Source: Acridotheres tristis
Lineage: Eukaryota; Chordata; Aves; Passeriformes; Sturnidae
DNA length: 64,000 nucleotides
Direction: 5' to 3'
Assembly (NCBI GenBank): GCA_037013685.1
Contig: CM072885.1
Coordinates: 25,172,620-25,236,619, forward strand
Positions 10,801 to 23,563 of this stretch are shown one piece after another. The position numbers and the translations under genes are program-made. Positions within the stretch are counted from its first letter, which is position 1. Each line of letters starts with the position of its first letter. The notes below the pieces were generated by a model. That model made no database searches. It was not told the origin of the DNA and saw nothing but the letters and a program-made list of their open reading frames with translations.

Positions 10801-11245
10801 AATTCCCACAGAGAAATCCTTCCCGGGAACAGTGGTGCCGCCAGAAAGGTTTTTCCGACCTCCATTGGAGGCGCTGGGATCAAGGGCGGCTGTGCTTTTA
10901 CTGAAGAGGGCAAACCCTGTTCCCCAGACAGCCGGGCCAGAGTCCCGACTCTGTCTCGGAATAACTCTAAAGTTCACCCACATTCCCCGTCACGCTCCCC
11001 ATCTCCCCTGGCGCTGCCGCGCCGGAGGAGCACCCTAAGCATGACGGCAGCAGCGGGGCTGAGAGCAGCTCGTTCGCTGGTTTAAGGGAATGCAGATCTG
11101 GGAGAGCCCTTTCAGGCTTCGGAATGAAGAAGAAGCCCCTCGGGCTCCAGGGCGCTGTCCTCACGCCGCTGACCGGCCGCGCCACCGCCGTACCCGCCTG
11201 CAGCCTCCCCACCCACCGAGAGGCTCCCGCCCGCCCGGCACGCAC
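7847..11245 (-). other. DGKI intron 1, proximal part
   Basis: Non-coding sequence between the ERV and DGKI exon 1, with a TA microsatellite at its left end. Open frames near 8075-8702 occur on both strands and show no domain or codon signature. GC content rises from about 10600 toward the CpG island. No exon recognised. Confidence 0.65.
7936..7966. repeat. (TA)n microsatellite
   Basis: About eleven uninterrupted TA units followed by GTATATA. A simple repeat, likely length-polymorphic. Confidence 0.9.
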
Positions 11246-11436
11246 CTGTAGGACACCTGCTTCCTGAAGGTGAGGCTCCGCAGCTTCTCCTCCAGCGACT
11301 CGTCCGCCGCCGACAGCCCCTGCTCCTCTGGGATCCCGGCGGCGCCCGCCGCCTCCCCGCCACCCTCAGCCCCCCGGCAGCCGCCGCCGCCCGCCGCCCC
11401 CGTCTCGTCCCCGCCGGCCGCGGCGGGGGGGTTCAT
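11246..11436 (-). CDS. DGKI: DGKI coding exon 1 (N-terminus of diacylglycerol kinase iota)
   Basis: Diacylglycerol kinase iota phosphorylates diacylglycerol to phosphatidic acid and is a type IV (zeta-like) DGK with C1 domains, a MARCKS-like nuclear signal, a split kinase domain and ankyrin repeats. Only the first 63 codons plus two bases are here. They begin MNPP, run through a Gly/Ala-rich stretch, and end in the conserved block LEEKLRSLTFRKQVSY just before the donor TACAG|GTGCG (11246|11245). That block matches DGKI and not DGKZ, whose N-terminus differs. The start at 11436 is taken by homology. An in-frame ATG also exists at 11631 and would add 65 low-complexity residues. The remaining exons lie left of the window, beyond an intron of more than 11 kb. 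Confidence 0.9.
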
Positions 11437-11606
11437 TGCGGTGGGGCAGCGGGGCCGAGAAGGAGGAGGAGCCGGGGGGAGGGGAGGGCCGGCCGGCGGC
11501 TGTAGGCGCTGGGGGGCGGCGGCCGAGGGACCGCAGCTCCCGGGGCCGCGGGGCGCGCTGCGAGCCGCGGCAGCTGCAAATGGCAGCGCGACCGCGCAGC
11601 ATCCAT
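11433..11606 (-). other. Upstream ORF whose stop overlaps the DGKI start (ATGA)
   Basis: A 57-codon frame starting MDAARSRCHLQLP resembles the extreme N-terminus I recall for mammalian DGKI (MDAAGRGCHLL...), where it is continuous with the MNP segment. Here it is out of frame with MNPP by two bases. It ends at a TGA whose first two bases are the last two of the MNPP start codon. Either the upstream start is a uORF in this species, or an indel (biological or assembly error) separates the two frames. Confidence 0.6.
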
Positions 11607-11627
11607 CGGCGGCTGCACTGCAGCGGG

Positions 11628-11640
11628 GCATTGTGGGAAA
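11628..11640 (-). promoter_or_regulatory. TTTCCCACAATGC element (ZNF143/SBS-like)
   Basis: A single match to the TTCCCA-nn-ATGC core found in many CpG-island promoters, about 20-35 bp upstream of the uORF start. It overlaps the in-frame ATG at 11631. Motif match only. Confidence 0.3.
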
Positions 11641-11759
11641 CTCCTGGCCGACCACGCCCCGCCGCCCGCCGGCCAATTGTCGTGCCGCGCCCCCGCGGCC
11701 ACACCCGGCCGGGCCCCGCCCCGCGTCACTTTGCAAATACCTTCCAGAGCGAGCCCACG

Positions 11760-14700
11760 TGCCTCGGAACACTCACTGGTGTCCGCGTCTTCTTACACCT
11801 GCGCTTGCTCGTCTATTGCTTCCAATTTGTTCCCCTGGTAATCTCAGTTTGGTGCACTCAGAATCAAAACACCCAGGGGCAGAGATATCTTCTGACAAGC
11901 ATCACGGTACCCCTTCGTAAAGTTAATTGTACTTCCACTTGGTTCCCTGCTTCTCCCTTTTCTTCATTAGGGGACACTAAGGAAAACTTCAGAGGAAAGT
12001 GTCAACATATTTCAGCACAAGAGCTGACGGTGACAATAAAATTTAAAAGTACAGAAAAGATTGAGGTCTGTGGCTATACAGAAGTTGTTCTAGGAATTAT
12101 GCAAAGACAGTGCTTTGTTTTCTGTATACAACATTTCTCTGAGGTAATGCAATTAAAAAAATAAAAACACATGAACAATTATGCTCTACAAAGAAGGCAA
12201 ACCCTACAGGAAGATATTTCACAAACTCCCATGGTCCACAAATGACTTCCCTAAGCAGCCTTACCTCTTCTGTGTGAGCCCTGTGCCAGTCAACAGATTC
12301 CTTACACCTGATCCTAGCTCCTTCCCAATTCCATTCACAGACTCAGATTCTCCAGGAGAAACACATACTGTGTACACACCTTTCACCTCAACTTCAGCAT
12401 TGACAGGCCCTCCAACCCAGCCAATCTTCCTGCCCCTTCTTGGCAGTAGCCACTAGCACCTTGTTGGGTGATGAAAAGTGGGTCTTTTCACTACTGCATA
12501 AGTATTGAAAAGTTGAACCAACCTTCAAAAGAATGTTCTACCCCTATGCATAACCAATGCATATATTCCCTGCATGCACAGGTGTTTGCTCAAATATATG
12601 TTTTCACCCCCAAATCTCAGAGTACTTTTAATTACTAGTGAAGCACATAAAGCATAATTAAGCAATGTAGAACCTTTGCTTATTAGAAGCAAAACTAAGG
12701 TTCTTATGCAGGACTGTAAAAGGAAGGTCTGGATCCTCCTCTGAGCTTTGTGCAGAGAGATCTAAAATATTCCTGGAGCTCCACTGGAATCATTGGTGCT
12801 TTTCCATTGAGGACTGGGACCTCAGCTGGAAAGTCTCTGGTTGAAATTCCAGGGAAACCAGCAGTGAATGTTGCTTGTGAAAGTATTTAATTTAAGATAC
12901 TGTGACAAATATTTTTTGCAGAGCCAAACTAAACCATCTTGGGGTGGATCTGTCAAAGAGCAGTTCAGAGCCAGCTTCCAGGATGGGGAGTGGCACCATA
13001 AGTCCCTGTCTTATAAGTGCTATTTTTGAGGTTTTGTCATTGGTGAAAACCCTGTGGCCCTTTGCTATGAGAAGATGCCAATAACATGTGCTAGAAAACC
13101 TGTAACTGCAAATTAATTTTGCACTCAGAGAGCAAAACACTGTGCATCATCTTGCAGCTTTATTCTCTCAGCCTTTAGTCCACATGAGAACAGCTCTGTG
13201 GCCTGAGCCCCAGCTAATGGCTTCACCTCCCTTAGAGCATCTGGAGCAAAGCGCAACAATTAATCAGGATTTCCTATGCCCTCTCCAGTGAACACCCATG
13301 CCCCTGAGCCACCTCCTCCTTCAGCATAAGCCCTCCTGTAGCTCCTGCTTGTCAATTAACCCTTTTATCCACATGACCAAATTTACACTCTGCTCCGGGA
13401 TTCCCTGTTTTTTCTCTGACTGCTACAACTTGCTTGACTCATTTGCAACATGGAGAGCTAAACTGACTTCCTTTGCCTTTCTTCTGAATATGAGCAATTA
13501 TGAGAGAGTCTGAGGCTCGCGAAGGAAAGCACTGCTTACACAATTATACCTGTAGTGTAGCTGTCAGTCCCTGTGTCCCTGTACAAGGCAGCAACAGCAG
13601 AAACTTTGTAGGAATATCACATTTGCTCCAAGGTGTGGCTACAGACATACCACTGGGCCAGGAGGGAAAGGATGAGCACAAAAATTGATTTTTAGCAGGT
13701 TTTGGCAGTATCTAGGATTACCATGCTAACAAAAATCTGAACTCCCAGGTCTGGGTTCTCATCTCTTAAGCGCTGTCAGGTTAAATGCAGCACCTCACAT
13801 CACTCCGTGGCACTTCCCCTGGGAGAGCTGACAAGGTTCAGCAGGTGAGGAACTCTTTTTCCTGGGTGGAAACTTCTCACCATACTGCATGCCATGAATA
13901 GCAGGGTGGATGGTGGAAATGGTGGAGGAAATGCAGTGAAAGGAGGGATTTCAGCCTTTTGGAGTAAAGCCAAGGGAAGATTTATTCCATTACTCACGCA
14001 CCTGTTAAATCCCATTTTGAACACTCCAGCGTGCACAGACTGAGTGCACTGCAGTAGGTTTTATTCCAAGCAGGAGGGATTGAAATTTCTTTTTCTAATA
14101 GAAAAGAAATGGATATATGAAAAAGGGGATTGGGGAAGAAAAGGGTGAGGCAACCTTGTTCAGTGTGCTAGGCTAGCCAGTGAGAAGTCAGTCTACTTTA
14201 AATGCTCCATATTCCTTAAGTTCATACAAAATTCATCCCCATAGCCCCCAACATTCAGTTTTCAGGAAAAACATACAAAATATTAAAAAAAAATATACAC
14301 ATAGACGTGTATGCATGTATGTGCATCTTCTCCTTTAAATCTTAAAAAGATTTAAATCTTTTTTGAAATGTGACATAAGTGACCAGCTTCTCTTTCCAGA
14401 CCCAATGTTGATAGATCAGATCCACCCACAAAAACATTCCTTTTTGGTCAACATTTGAAGGTCTAGAAGAGCACTGCTCATCCACTGGGAAACTAAGCGG
14501 TGTTGAGGCTCAGCGAGGAGGAACCCACCTCAGCTGAGCAGATCAAACACAGGTTTTTACCAAAGAGGTTTTAAAAAGAGGGGGCTGACCAGAACCTAAG
14601 TATTTCTTTAGACAGAGAGAAAGAGACAAGCCAGCAGTCATGAACTTATCTTCCCTCAGCTGTACCACAGTAAAGATAGGAGCCAGAACTTGTAATTTCC

Positions 14701-16870
14701 TCCTTACTAGAGATATACAAAATAGTAATTTTATAGCAATATATGGAACTTGTGCAAATACACTGTAAGATTAATTCAATAACGAAAACTTAAAGAAGTC
14801 ATTCCTACGGACCATTTGAAGCCCACAAAGAGGCAACAACAAGAAAAGGAGAAACCAAATAATTTTTTTTTAGGCACAAACTGGAGGGAGACAAGACACC
14901 CAAGCATTATTATTAATTAGAAAGGAAATATGCTTTTGTTTCCTATTGCTATCTCATTTGGATCACCTTGCTTTGCTCAATCTCAGTGTGATTTATAGAG
15001 AGGAGGAAACTACCATTGGCTTTGCAGACAAGGAATCTGAAGCATGGAATAACTTGGACAAGCCAAATTCACCAGCATGCCACAAGTATGAGGCCTATGT
15101 TTCTAAAAAAAAATCCTAAAGCAAGCAAATTAGGAAAGGGAGAATCAGGAATGAATCTTCCATTAAATACCTTCAAGGGGGGTGAAGTCTGTGCTGTTGT
15201 AAAATACATACAAACAATAGCTAACAGCATAAGGAGAACACTTTCTACCCAAACATGCCATGAGAGCCATCACAAGCTGCATTTGGACATCCTTTTGCCT
15301 GCCCTGCCACAGGAATCAGCCTGGAAAAGGAGTATCAAAATCCAGCCTTGAATTCAAACAGTAAGATGCTTTTCCAAGAACAGCATGTCCTGGAGGCTGA
15401 CAGCTCATCACACAGGATTTCCCCATCATGTGGGGGTTTCTTTTTTAATCACAGACCCCCTGCAGCTGTGTGATGCTTTAAGAGATCCAAGGAGATTCTT
15501 AATCACCAGCCTGTGTTTTGTTTGCTTGGAGGAACTGAGGTCAGCTAAAACTAAGTTGAGGGTAATTTTCTCAACCAGTCACAGTCTAACGATTTTCCTC
15601 TAAAAATGCTATATATCTGGCTTGATGCTGCAAACAAGTGCCCTGGATCAATAGTCCTGGCAAGTGAAATTGCCTGTTTGGAAAGCAAGAGGCAAGAAGC
15701 AAGATGCTTGGAGAAGAGCTCTTTTTTCTTCCTTCAGTGCCAATTTCTTTTGCTACTTTAACCTCTTTAGCCCAAAATCAAGGCATTTCTGAAAATCCAC
15801 ATCAGTCACAAATTTAGTGCAGCCCACAGCGTTCCAATTCCTATGGTATGCTGCCTTCCCCAAACTCTAAATCAGTCTTCTTTAAGAGCCCTTGGAAAGG
15901 AGGCACCAAAGCCATCTATCTTACTCCCATTTTCAGTTAAGCTGGAACTATTACTTCCATAGCTAGTATTTCCTGTGGAAAAAAAATTCTTGGTTGCTGT
16001 TGTAGGAATGCATGGAACTCATATATGAGGTCTCCCTCCTAGTAGAAAACTGGTATAAAACCAATTACTGTACCATTTGTGATTCCAGCTCTGCACAGGG
16101 TAAGTTTCACATCTGCACTAGGTCATCCATCGTCAAGTTCCCTGGATGACTAACAAAGCCACAGAGTCCTCAAACTGAAAGCCATCAGGCATTTTCTTGT
16201 CCATGTATACTCAAAGTAGCTCTGTGCCCTGGCTGGGTTTGGACTGCAGGACATAATGTTGGGTGCTCATGCAGGCAGAACTTTTGAATTACTGGAGAAA
16301 GCTTCTGAATTATCTCAGGGGTGAGGCAGGCTAAGGAAAGGATCTGAGGCCAGCAGGAGACCCAATCTCCAAAAGCCAAAGCAGAAAGTGCTCTTTTAAG
16401 AGTTCACTCCAGTTGAAACAAGCCCAGTGCAAAGCCAGAGCAGGGAAAGGCCTTACCTTCCAGAGGGCTGTCTGGCCCGCACAGATGAGCCCCAGTGGGC
16501 CCTGGCAGACTGGTTCACTGGGCTGAAGCATTGCTCCCTCCAGCATCAGCCTGCCTGGATCCCACTTGTACAGAGAATTTACTCTAATTGGGGCTGTAGC
16601 ACAGTGTTGCACTGAGTGTCATTATCACTGTTAAATGCCATTGGCCTTCACCTGATTTTTACTCATTTCTGAGATATAATTCTCTGCTAACCTCAAAAAG
16701 GGAAGGGGCAGCCAGCTTCAGCAAAACCCTACATCCTTCCTTTTCTATCACTAAATTACCAGGCTTCTGCCATGTTGAAGGTGGACACATGGCACAGGCT
16801 GGCACAGCTGGGAAAGTCGAGGGCTCAGACTTTTTCCAATCATCAGGAAATCAAACAAGTAGTAATTGCT
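11760..16870. other. Intergenic region between DGKI promoter and CREB3L2 3' end
   Basis: About 5.1 kb of AT-rich sequence. I see no exon with splice context, no RNA gene and no recognisable transposon. The open frames are short and lie on both strands. Confidence 0.6.
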
Positions 16871-16887
16871 TTTTTCTATAGAAAATA

Positions 16888-16893
16888 TTTATT
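16888..16893 (-). terminator. Distal poly(A) signal candidate for CREB3L2
   Basis: AATAAA on the minus strand, followed by a T/G-containing stretch about 20-50 bases further along the transcript direction. It is the last clear signal before the intergenic region. The tandem pair at 17923-17942 is an equally good alternative. Confidence 0.35.
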
Positions 16894-17580
16894 TGCAAGA
16901 AATGAAAAGCATAACATACTTCACTACATACATATTTAGGCTACAAAAGCAAGTAGTCTGTTCTCTCACAGAATCAGGCAAATGTTTTAAAAAGGAAAAA
17001 GAGCCATTTCTTTCCACACAATGGACATGTTTGCAGTGTGAACAATCAGGTGGGACGGTATCCAGATCACAGCACTTGTACAAAAATAGAAAGGTCACTG
17101 AACACAGACACAAAGTTAAACAGACATGGCAAGAGAATAGAGATATCTGCAGTCAGAAGAGGCCCCAATGAAGTTTATCAAGGAGCTGGGGGGAAGAGAG
17201 GTGCTTTTGCACTAGTATCAATGTCCCTGTCATCTTAGGTAGTTTTAAATGTGTGCACAAACCTATACTGCATCCACATGAACACAGGGAAAGGGAAAGA
17301 TCAGCTTAAATGCCCTAGGGGTGTCACAGCAGAGTGACTCAGTCACAAGGTGCTGTTCTGCATGGCCCAAGGCAATGGAATTGGCCATGAATATTTCTCT
17401 TCCAGAGAGCAACACCAGGTAATTTACCCTTGGAAGGTCTAGTCAATCTCGGGGGAAACTGGGATGTACTTGCACCACCCTCTGAGAGGAAACTGCTTCC
17501 CCTGGCTGGCACCTTACTGTGCCCGAGGGATGGCTCCCAGGGACCACCTTTTAAGGCTAATTTACACAACTCAAACCCCA

Positions 17581-17603
17581 CCCCCCCCCCAAAAAAAAAA
17601 AAA
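17581..17603. repeat. C10/A13 homopolymer pair
   Basis: Ten C followed directly by thirteen A, with further A-rich sequence to 17640. Likely length-variable. Confidence 0.9.
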
Positions 17604-20600
17604 GAAAGACAAAAACACAAACAAAAAAAAAAGAAAGCACTCAACGTCATAATTCTGCAGACCACAAATTATACCAGAACATAAAATAATTTTTTTTTGG
17701 TACCAAGCCAGAACTGTTCTCTAGAAAGGCCAGACTGTCTATGCACACACACAAAAATGACATAGTGCAACAACATTCAGTCAACAATTAATCACAGACA
17801 GCAATTCACACAACAGTTTTACGAGTGCTCAGTAATGTGGAATGTGAACAGGTTTCAGAGAGATATGCCTCGACTTTCTGCTGCACCAAGCCCAAAGTGC
17901 CCTGTGTGTTCAGGTAGATGCCTTTATTTAGCAACATTTATTACATTAATAAAACTCTGCATTCTTGACACCTTTTGATCATTCACCACACATATGTGAA
18001 CAGATGCACACAAACTCACACTTGTTCTCGTTAACTGTACAAATGACGAAAGCAAGATGCCATTGTATCAGCACCACTGAATTAAAATCTGTTATGGAAA
18101 AGTCAGATATGTGCAGAATTCTGTTTAAAAAAAAATCAGTACCTGCCTCTGCTTCCCCCTCTCTCTCTTCCACTCCCTTCATTATGGACTGCTAAGGTTC
18201 AAAAAGATTTTTACCTGCTGTTTAGAGGGTAAAGTGCGATATAACATAAAGATCAGGTATGCATAAACTGCATACCAGGACTGCATAGCATTAAAGAGCA
18301 AGGGGAATAGTAGTAAAGCTAAACCTAGCAGGTAACTAATCAAAGAGACTATCACTGCTGATTTATGGAATCAAGAACTAGGTTTCCCTGTGATGTGAGA
18401 AGTTCCTTCACCTGCCTTTTCTTCCACCCTTTCTGTAAGAGAGGTCTACAAATCCAGCTTTTCCATGTTCTGTTCTCACCTCTTTAGTTGCAGCTCTTGG
18501 AGGAAGAATCTGGAGATCGGTTGAGGGCAGACGAGACTACTGCTAATAAAGAATATCCAAACTCCATTCAGCATCAGATCCAAACAGCATCACAAAGGAC
18601 TTTCCTGCATGATGCACTTTTTTCTACATATGAATTTGACTCATATATATATATACACACATACCTTGGTAAAGCAGAAAAAGGCATGACATAAAAATGA
18701 GAAAACCAAGTTGCAATTTCCCTCTCAATCCTGGAATCTCCAGTGGATGCTGACCTGCCTAAGCAATGCAGTATTAATCAGGATCAACCTTCAACAAATT
18801 CTCTGAATGCCCAATGTCACTTTATTGGCCATGAGAAAGCTACAAGATGGATTGAATCCTGCCATTTTCTTTGTAAAGACCTTACCAAACACATACATCA
18901 GTTCGTTCCCCTGGCAATCCCCAAAGCTGTTAAATTTTAACGCTAGACAGTGCAAAGCAGCAACACATCATTGCACCACACTATTATACAGGCTGGAACA
19001 ACTTTTGTAGCAACGAAGTACTGACCTATCATTTCACCTTCAGAATACAAAATGTTCCCTTTTAATTAGTGACTCAAGGAAGCAATATTTTAGTCACCAG
19101 GAGTATAAAAATACTCTGTATTCCTCTTAGCTGAGTGGATTTTGAACAATGGCCTCTTGGCATTAGCTAGAATCTAGAGCCCAAATACTCAGTGGAAATC
19201 CCTCCCAACACAGCAATTAGTATCATTCACTTACTTGACCTACATTCTAGAAGCGTCTAGACAGAATTCACCACTGATAGTTTGGGGGGATGGGAGTGGA
19301 GAGGTGAGTTGGTTTCTTTAGCAGGGAAAAAAAAGGTTTTTAGACTAATTTTTGATCTATGTTAGAAGAATCAAGAACACATCGAGACTCACTATTACAC
19401 AGAGAGATGTGGAAGAAGAGGTCCCCTATCAGTATAAATCACACCTGCAGCCTCCAAGAGCAGTGTGTGAAAACCCTGCCGGTTGTATCAGCTGGGATCT
19501 GGCCCAGGAACCTCAGCCTAATCCATTAGTCTGAGCTGCTGAAAAATATTGAGTAGTACAGATGAAATGAAAGAAGTGCAGCAAAGAACTACAAATAGCC
19601 TGGGAGGGAAAAATCCCAATATTATCTACATACTAGTAACAACGGTAGAAACATCACATGCCCTGTGCTTCAGACTTTTAAAATACACATATATATAAAA
19701 TAATGCCCTACATTTCTTCGTAGCTTATGTTCCTAGAAGCAAAGACCCAACATATCTAGATATGCTTTAAAGCTATAGGCAAAAAGTAAGTTTACTAGTG
19801 TGTATAAAATTGTGCTGATGAGCAACATAACCTTACAGCTGAGGACTCTTAAGTTTATCACTTAAGTCCTCTACTCGAAATGGAAATTATGAAGCACACA
19901 ACGCCCTTGCTTACCCTATCCATACACACACATATGATTCCACAGCACCAAGCCACTGATCACCAGAAAAAGCACACTGGCGGAAGGCTAAGGCCTCAAG
20001 TAATAGAGCTGAACTAACTAAAAGCACTTACTGGCATCCTCCCTGAATACACCTTACTACTCCTGCCCTGTGCCCTTAACTCAGAGCACAGAGACTGGCT
20101 TTCCACGTGGTCTGCAATGTATCAACATTCCCACCGGGGGTCACTCCTGGATGCTGAGGCTGGCTGTGCAATGGCACCTTGTCCTGCCTCCCCCGTCCCC
20201 TGCTAGGTACAGAACACAGGCACAAACTCGCTCTGGACATTGTGGGGTCTTTGCCACACAACAGCCTGGGAGTAGGTGATGACAGGGGATTCCTTGGCCC
20301 CTAGAAGAGAAACCTATTAAGGTTCTATTAAGGCCCCTGAAGAAAAATAATCACAAACATACCAAAGTGAAGCAAAGCTTTTCCTTATTATAAAGCAACA
20401 TGTAATACAATAAATCCCCAAGCAATGTGTGTGCTAGGTCAAGAGATTCCCTAAAAGAGTACCTAAAAATAACTTAAAGGATTACACAATTTAAGATTAT
20501 AGCAATAGATTATCAAACACTTTTAAGACATCAGTATGGCCATACTGGCTAGGATGAATTAGTACAGAGGCGTGACCCAGACCATGGCCAGTTTAAAATG

Positions 20601-23487
20601 CTCAGGAGGGAAACACAATTATCTTCCAACCAGACTTGAACAAATACGCCCAAATTAAACCACTAAAAAGGGAAAAGTTTTAATAGTGGTCAGTGCAGTA
20701 GGTTTCAGAGGAGGAGCCATTTTGTTGTGCAAAATCATCTATCCTTTAAGAGCTGAGAAATAATTCCACTTCTGTTTTCACACAGTGAAGTCAACTAGCT
20801 GTATATGAAATGGGAGGTGATCCATTTAGCTGGCAGTGGGCAGGAGCTCAGGCTACACAGTGCAAACTGGAAGACCGGTAAGTGGTGTTGTGCTTCACAC
20901 CTTGGGGCCTCTTTTGCAAAACATTTAACCACTTGGTTGTCCTCAAAGGGTGCTCTGGAAAAAAACGACCATTTAAGGAATTTTCTAAACTGTGACCTTG
21001 CCCACTTATGCTGACCAGTTGGGGTCAATCCCAGCTTTCTCCTGTCACTTTGCTGACCTCAAGTGGCTGAGCAATGCAGCCATCCCTTGCGGCACTCCTA
21101 AGTGATCACTGTTTTAAACCATTTAAAAAAACCTCCAAACACAAAAGTTATTAATGGATACTTGAATAATTCAGAGAACCCAGCAGGATCACTGTGAAGG
21201 GAAACAGACTTTATGGTGGAGGTTGACCCATGCCAAGATGGGATCACTCACTTGCAAAACAGACTACAACAGCATTTCTCCTCTCATTGTCACCTCAGGG
21301 GAAAATAATAAGGCACTTGCATAGAAGAATAGGGCATTACCTAGAAAAGCACATCTGTACACCAGAAGTCAGTATTGGCTCATGGAGTCAGACACTTTTC
21401 ACTCTCACTGACATGAAACACCTTCTTAAAATGGCACAAAGGGGACTAATCCACAGTCCCCTCCAATTCACCAAATCCCTTCCATTCATTTCACTGACTT
21501 TTGGGTCAGGCCTGAGGGTGGCAAATAGGATGTCGAAGGAAGAAAGTCTAAGAAGAATGAAGAACAAGAAAGAAGCTGGTGTGACAGCTGCTGTAATAAA
21601 ATACAAATTCAGTCTTTTACAAAATAGAATAGTTGCAAGAAATATCTACCGTACATAGTAAAAAATTATTTGTAAGGCTTGGTGAGTTTCTCCCTTATTT
21701 ATCATTAGGGAAAAAATAAAAAGAGCTTCAAATTACTTTTTTAAAAAAACCTACTTCTTCTGGTAAACTCTAAAGTAGACATGCTAGCCTGCTGAATTAG
21801 GGTTTTCACATTAGATCCATCCTTAATGGAGCACGAGTACCCTTCTGTAGGAACCAGATAAAACCCAGTTCAAATTCCGGACTGAGTTCAAACTGCAAGA
21901 AGCACAGCTCAGCCAAAGGCATGACCAGGGTACTGAGAGAGAGAGAGAGGACACTTGAAGACAACAGCAACACGTACAACAGGTACAAGAAGGAAACAAA
22001 GCATGGTGAAGAGTACTGGACCAGGATCAGACTTGAATGCTGCTCTTGGCTTTCTCAGTGAGCCCAGGCCAGCCACTTCACCTCCCCACATGCTCATCTC
22101 ATTCCTCTTCTGACAGGTCTCCTGCCTACATAATCAGCTCCTCAGATCAGAGGCTGCCTTGCCATACAGTTAACACAGTACCCATCACCTCTAGGCATGA
22201 GCTGGGCCTACCTGTACCCAAAGCAGTTGGCCTCAGATCACATCTCTGGAAAAGCAGGTAAGAGGAAAATAAGACACATGGCTTTATTTTAGGACAATTC
22301 AAGCATAAGGGGAGGAAGTGGGTGTTCAGTGATGTTTGTGTGTCTGATTTCAGGGTCTGCCCAGATCACTTGCAGGGTTAGGAATGCTCAGTTCTCTTCA
22401 TTGCAACTGCCTGAACAGAATTTTTTTAAGCTAATAAATACTATTTACAACAGTAACAGGAAGATGGCAAGGAAAGGAAAACACAAGACAATCTGAGACC
22501 AGGTCTACACAAGAATTTTCATCCACCAGCTAGAAGCCAATAAATTAATTCCATATAGTCCTCTCAGGAGGCACTTCTGGTTTAAGCCTTGCATTGATTT
22601 AGTCTGTTGGGAAGGAACTGACTTAAGCTAAATAGATTAGCCTTAAGCAGACTAAAGGGCATCCATCTAAAATATTGCATAAATGTAACAAAACCTGCTT
22701 TCTAAACAGATTTAGTTAAACTAGTGTAATTCTCCCACACAGAGTGTGGTAAGACAGTGACTGATCCTTGCTTAATTTCTCAAGGGTGGAAGCAGGGAAG
22801 CCTACCAGGACTGCTTTCAATGCAGAGAGAAACCTACCCTGCTAAGGGATTAAGAGACTGTAGGGGAGAAGACAGCTAGGGGAGGAAATTCAGTAGCATC
22901 ATGTACCAGCCCTCTCCTGCCTGTGCTGTAAACTCAGCAGTGTCAGGGCCCTTTCCTGTCCCTTCAGAAGCAGGCTGCACATGTGCTTTTCTATCCCCTC
23001 AAAAAGGCTCAAGTGCTGTAGACCAGTAGGCACAGAGCTGTGGTGAGACTCTAAGCACCATCATGCTGCATTTCCTCTCACTCTCAATCACCTTCTCCCA
23101 AGAAACCTATCACCCACATGCTCCCATTGGTTTCACACTATTCTTCTCCAGAATGTCTTTGTGCTCAGATCAGGCTGTGTGCATGTACAGGTGCGCACAC
23201 ACCCACCAGTCACTGGCACACTGCTGGCATCATCTGCCATCATAATTCAATCCTGCCCTTGCAGTTTTAGACAGGAAAGAGATAAAAGCAGAGACAGGGA
23301 CTGTGCGCAACATGAAGGGAGTTACAAAGACAAGAGATCCCATCCGTAGTCACAGCGTCACCAGTCAATGCAGAAGTCGAACTCCCTTTCTTTTGTACTT
23401 TGGTTCACTGAGAATGACAAGTCAGGGGAACTTTGGTTGAAAATATGTGGGAAAGAGGGAAGTCAAGCAAAAAGGCCTTTTTTATTT

Positions 23488-23563
23488 TTAAGAGGTGGCA
23501 TTGACTCTTCTATCTATTTCGATTATCTTCAGTGTTTCATTTCCTTCTAGTTCGGAGTTGACT
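23488..23563 (-). CDS. CREB3L2: CREB3L2 exon 12 (last coding exon)
   Basis: Acceptor CCCTACAG precedes 23563. It completes an Arg codon and encodes the luminal tail [19 protein letters not shown], then VNATS and stop TAA (23490-23488). Two N-glycosylation sequons, NET and NAT, match the conserved mammalian positions. AATAAA follows two bases after the stop. Confidence 0.93.

Larger units (their letters stand above)
11100..11760. promoter_or_regulatory. CpG island / DGKI promoter and first exon
   Basis: The densest CpG stretch of the window, falling off sharply to AT-rich sequence beyond 11800. It covers DGKI exon 1 and its upstream region. Minus-strand elements include a reverse CCAAT box (11673-11677) and GC boxes near 11653-11660 and 11700-11720. 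There is no TATA box at a useful distance. The layout is typical of a broad-start vertebrate promoter. Open frames on the plus strand here (11270-12164) come from GC-rich sequence lacking stops. Confidence 0.85.
16870..23487 (-). other. CREB3L2: Probable 3' UTR of CREB3L2
   Basis: Sequence after the CREB3L2 stop codon. Minus-strand AATAAA signals lie at 23481-23486 (two bases after the stop), 22283-22288, 17937-17942, 17923-17928 and 16888-16893. Mammalian CREB3L2 mRNAs have 3' UTRs of several kb, so a distal site near 17.9 or 16.9 kb is likely. The true end cannot be fixed from sequence. It contains a C10/A13 run (T13/G10 in the transcript) at 17581-17603. No other gene is seen in it. Confidence 0.45.

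Noticed and set aside
11270..12164. Long plus-strand open frames (up to 242 codons) in the CpG island
   Set aside because: They are antisense shadows of GC-rich DGKI exon 1 and 5' flank, with low-complexity Pro/Ala/Arg composition and no splice or domain support.
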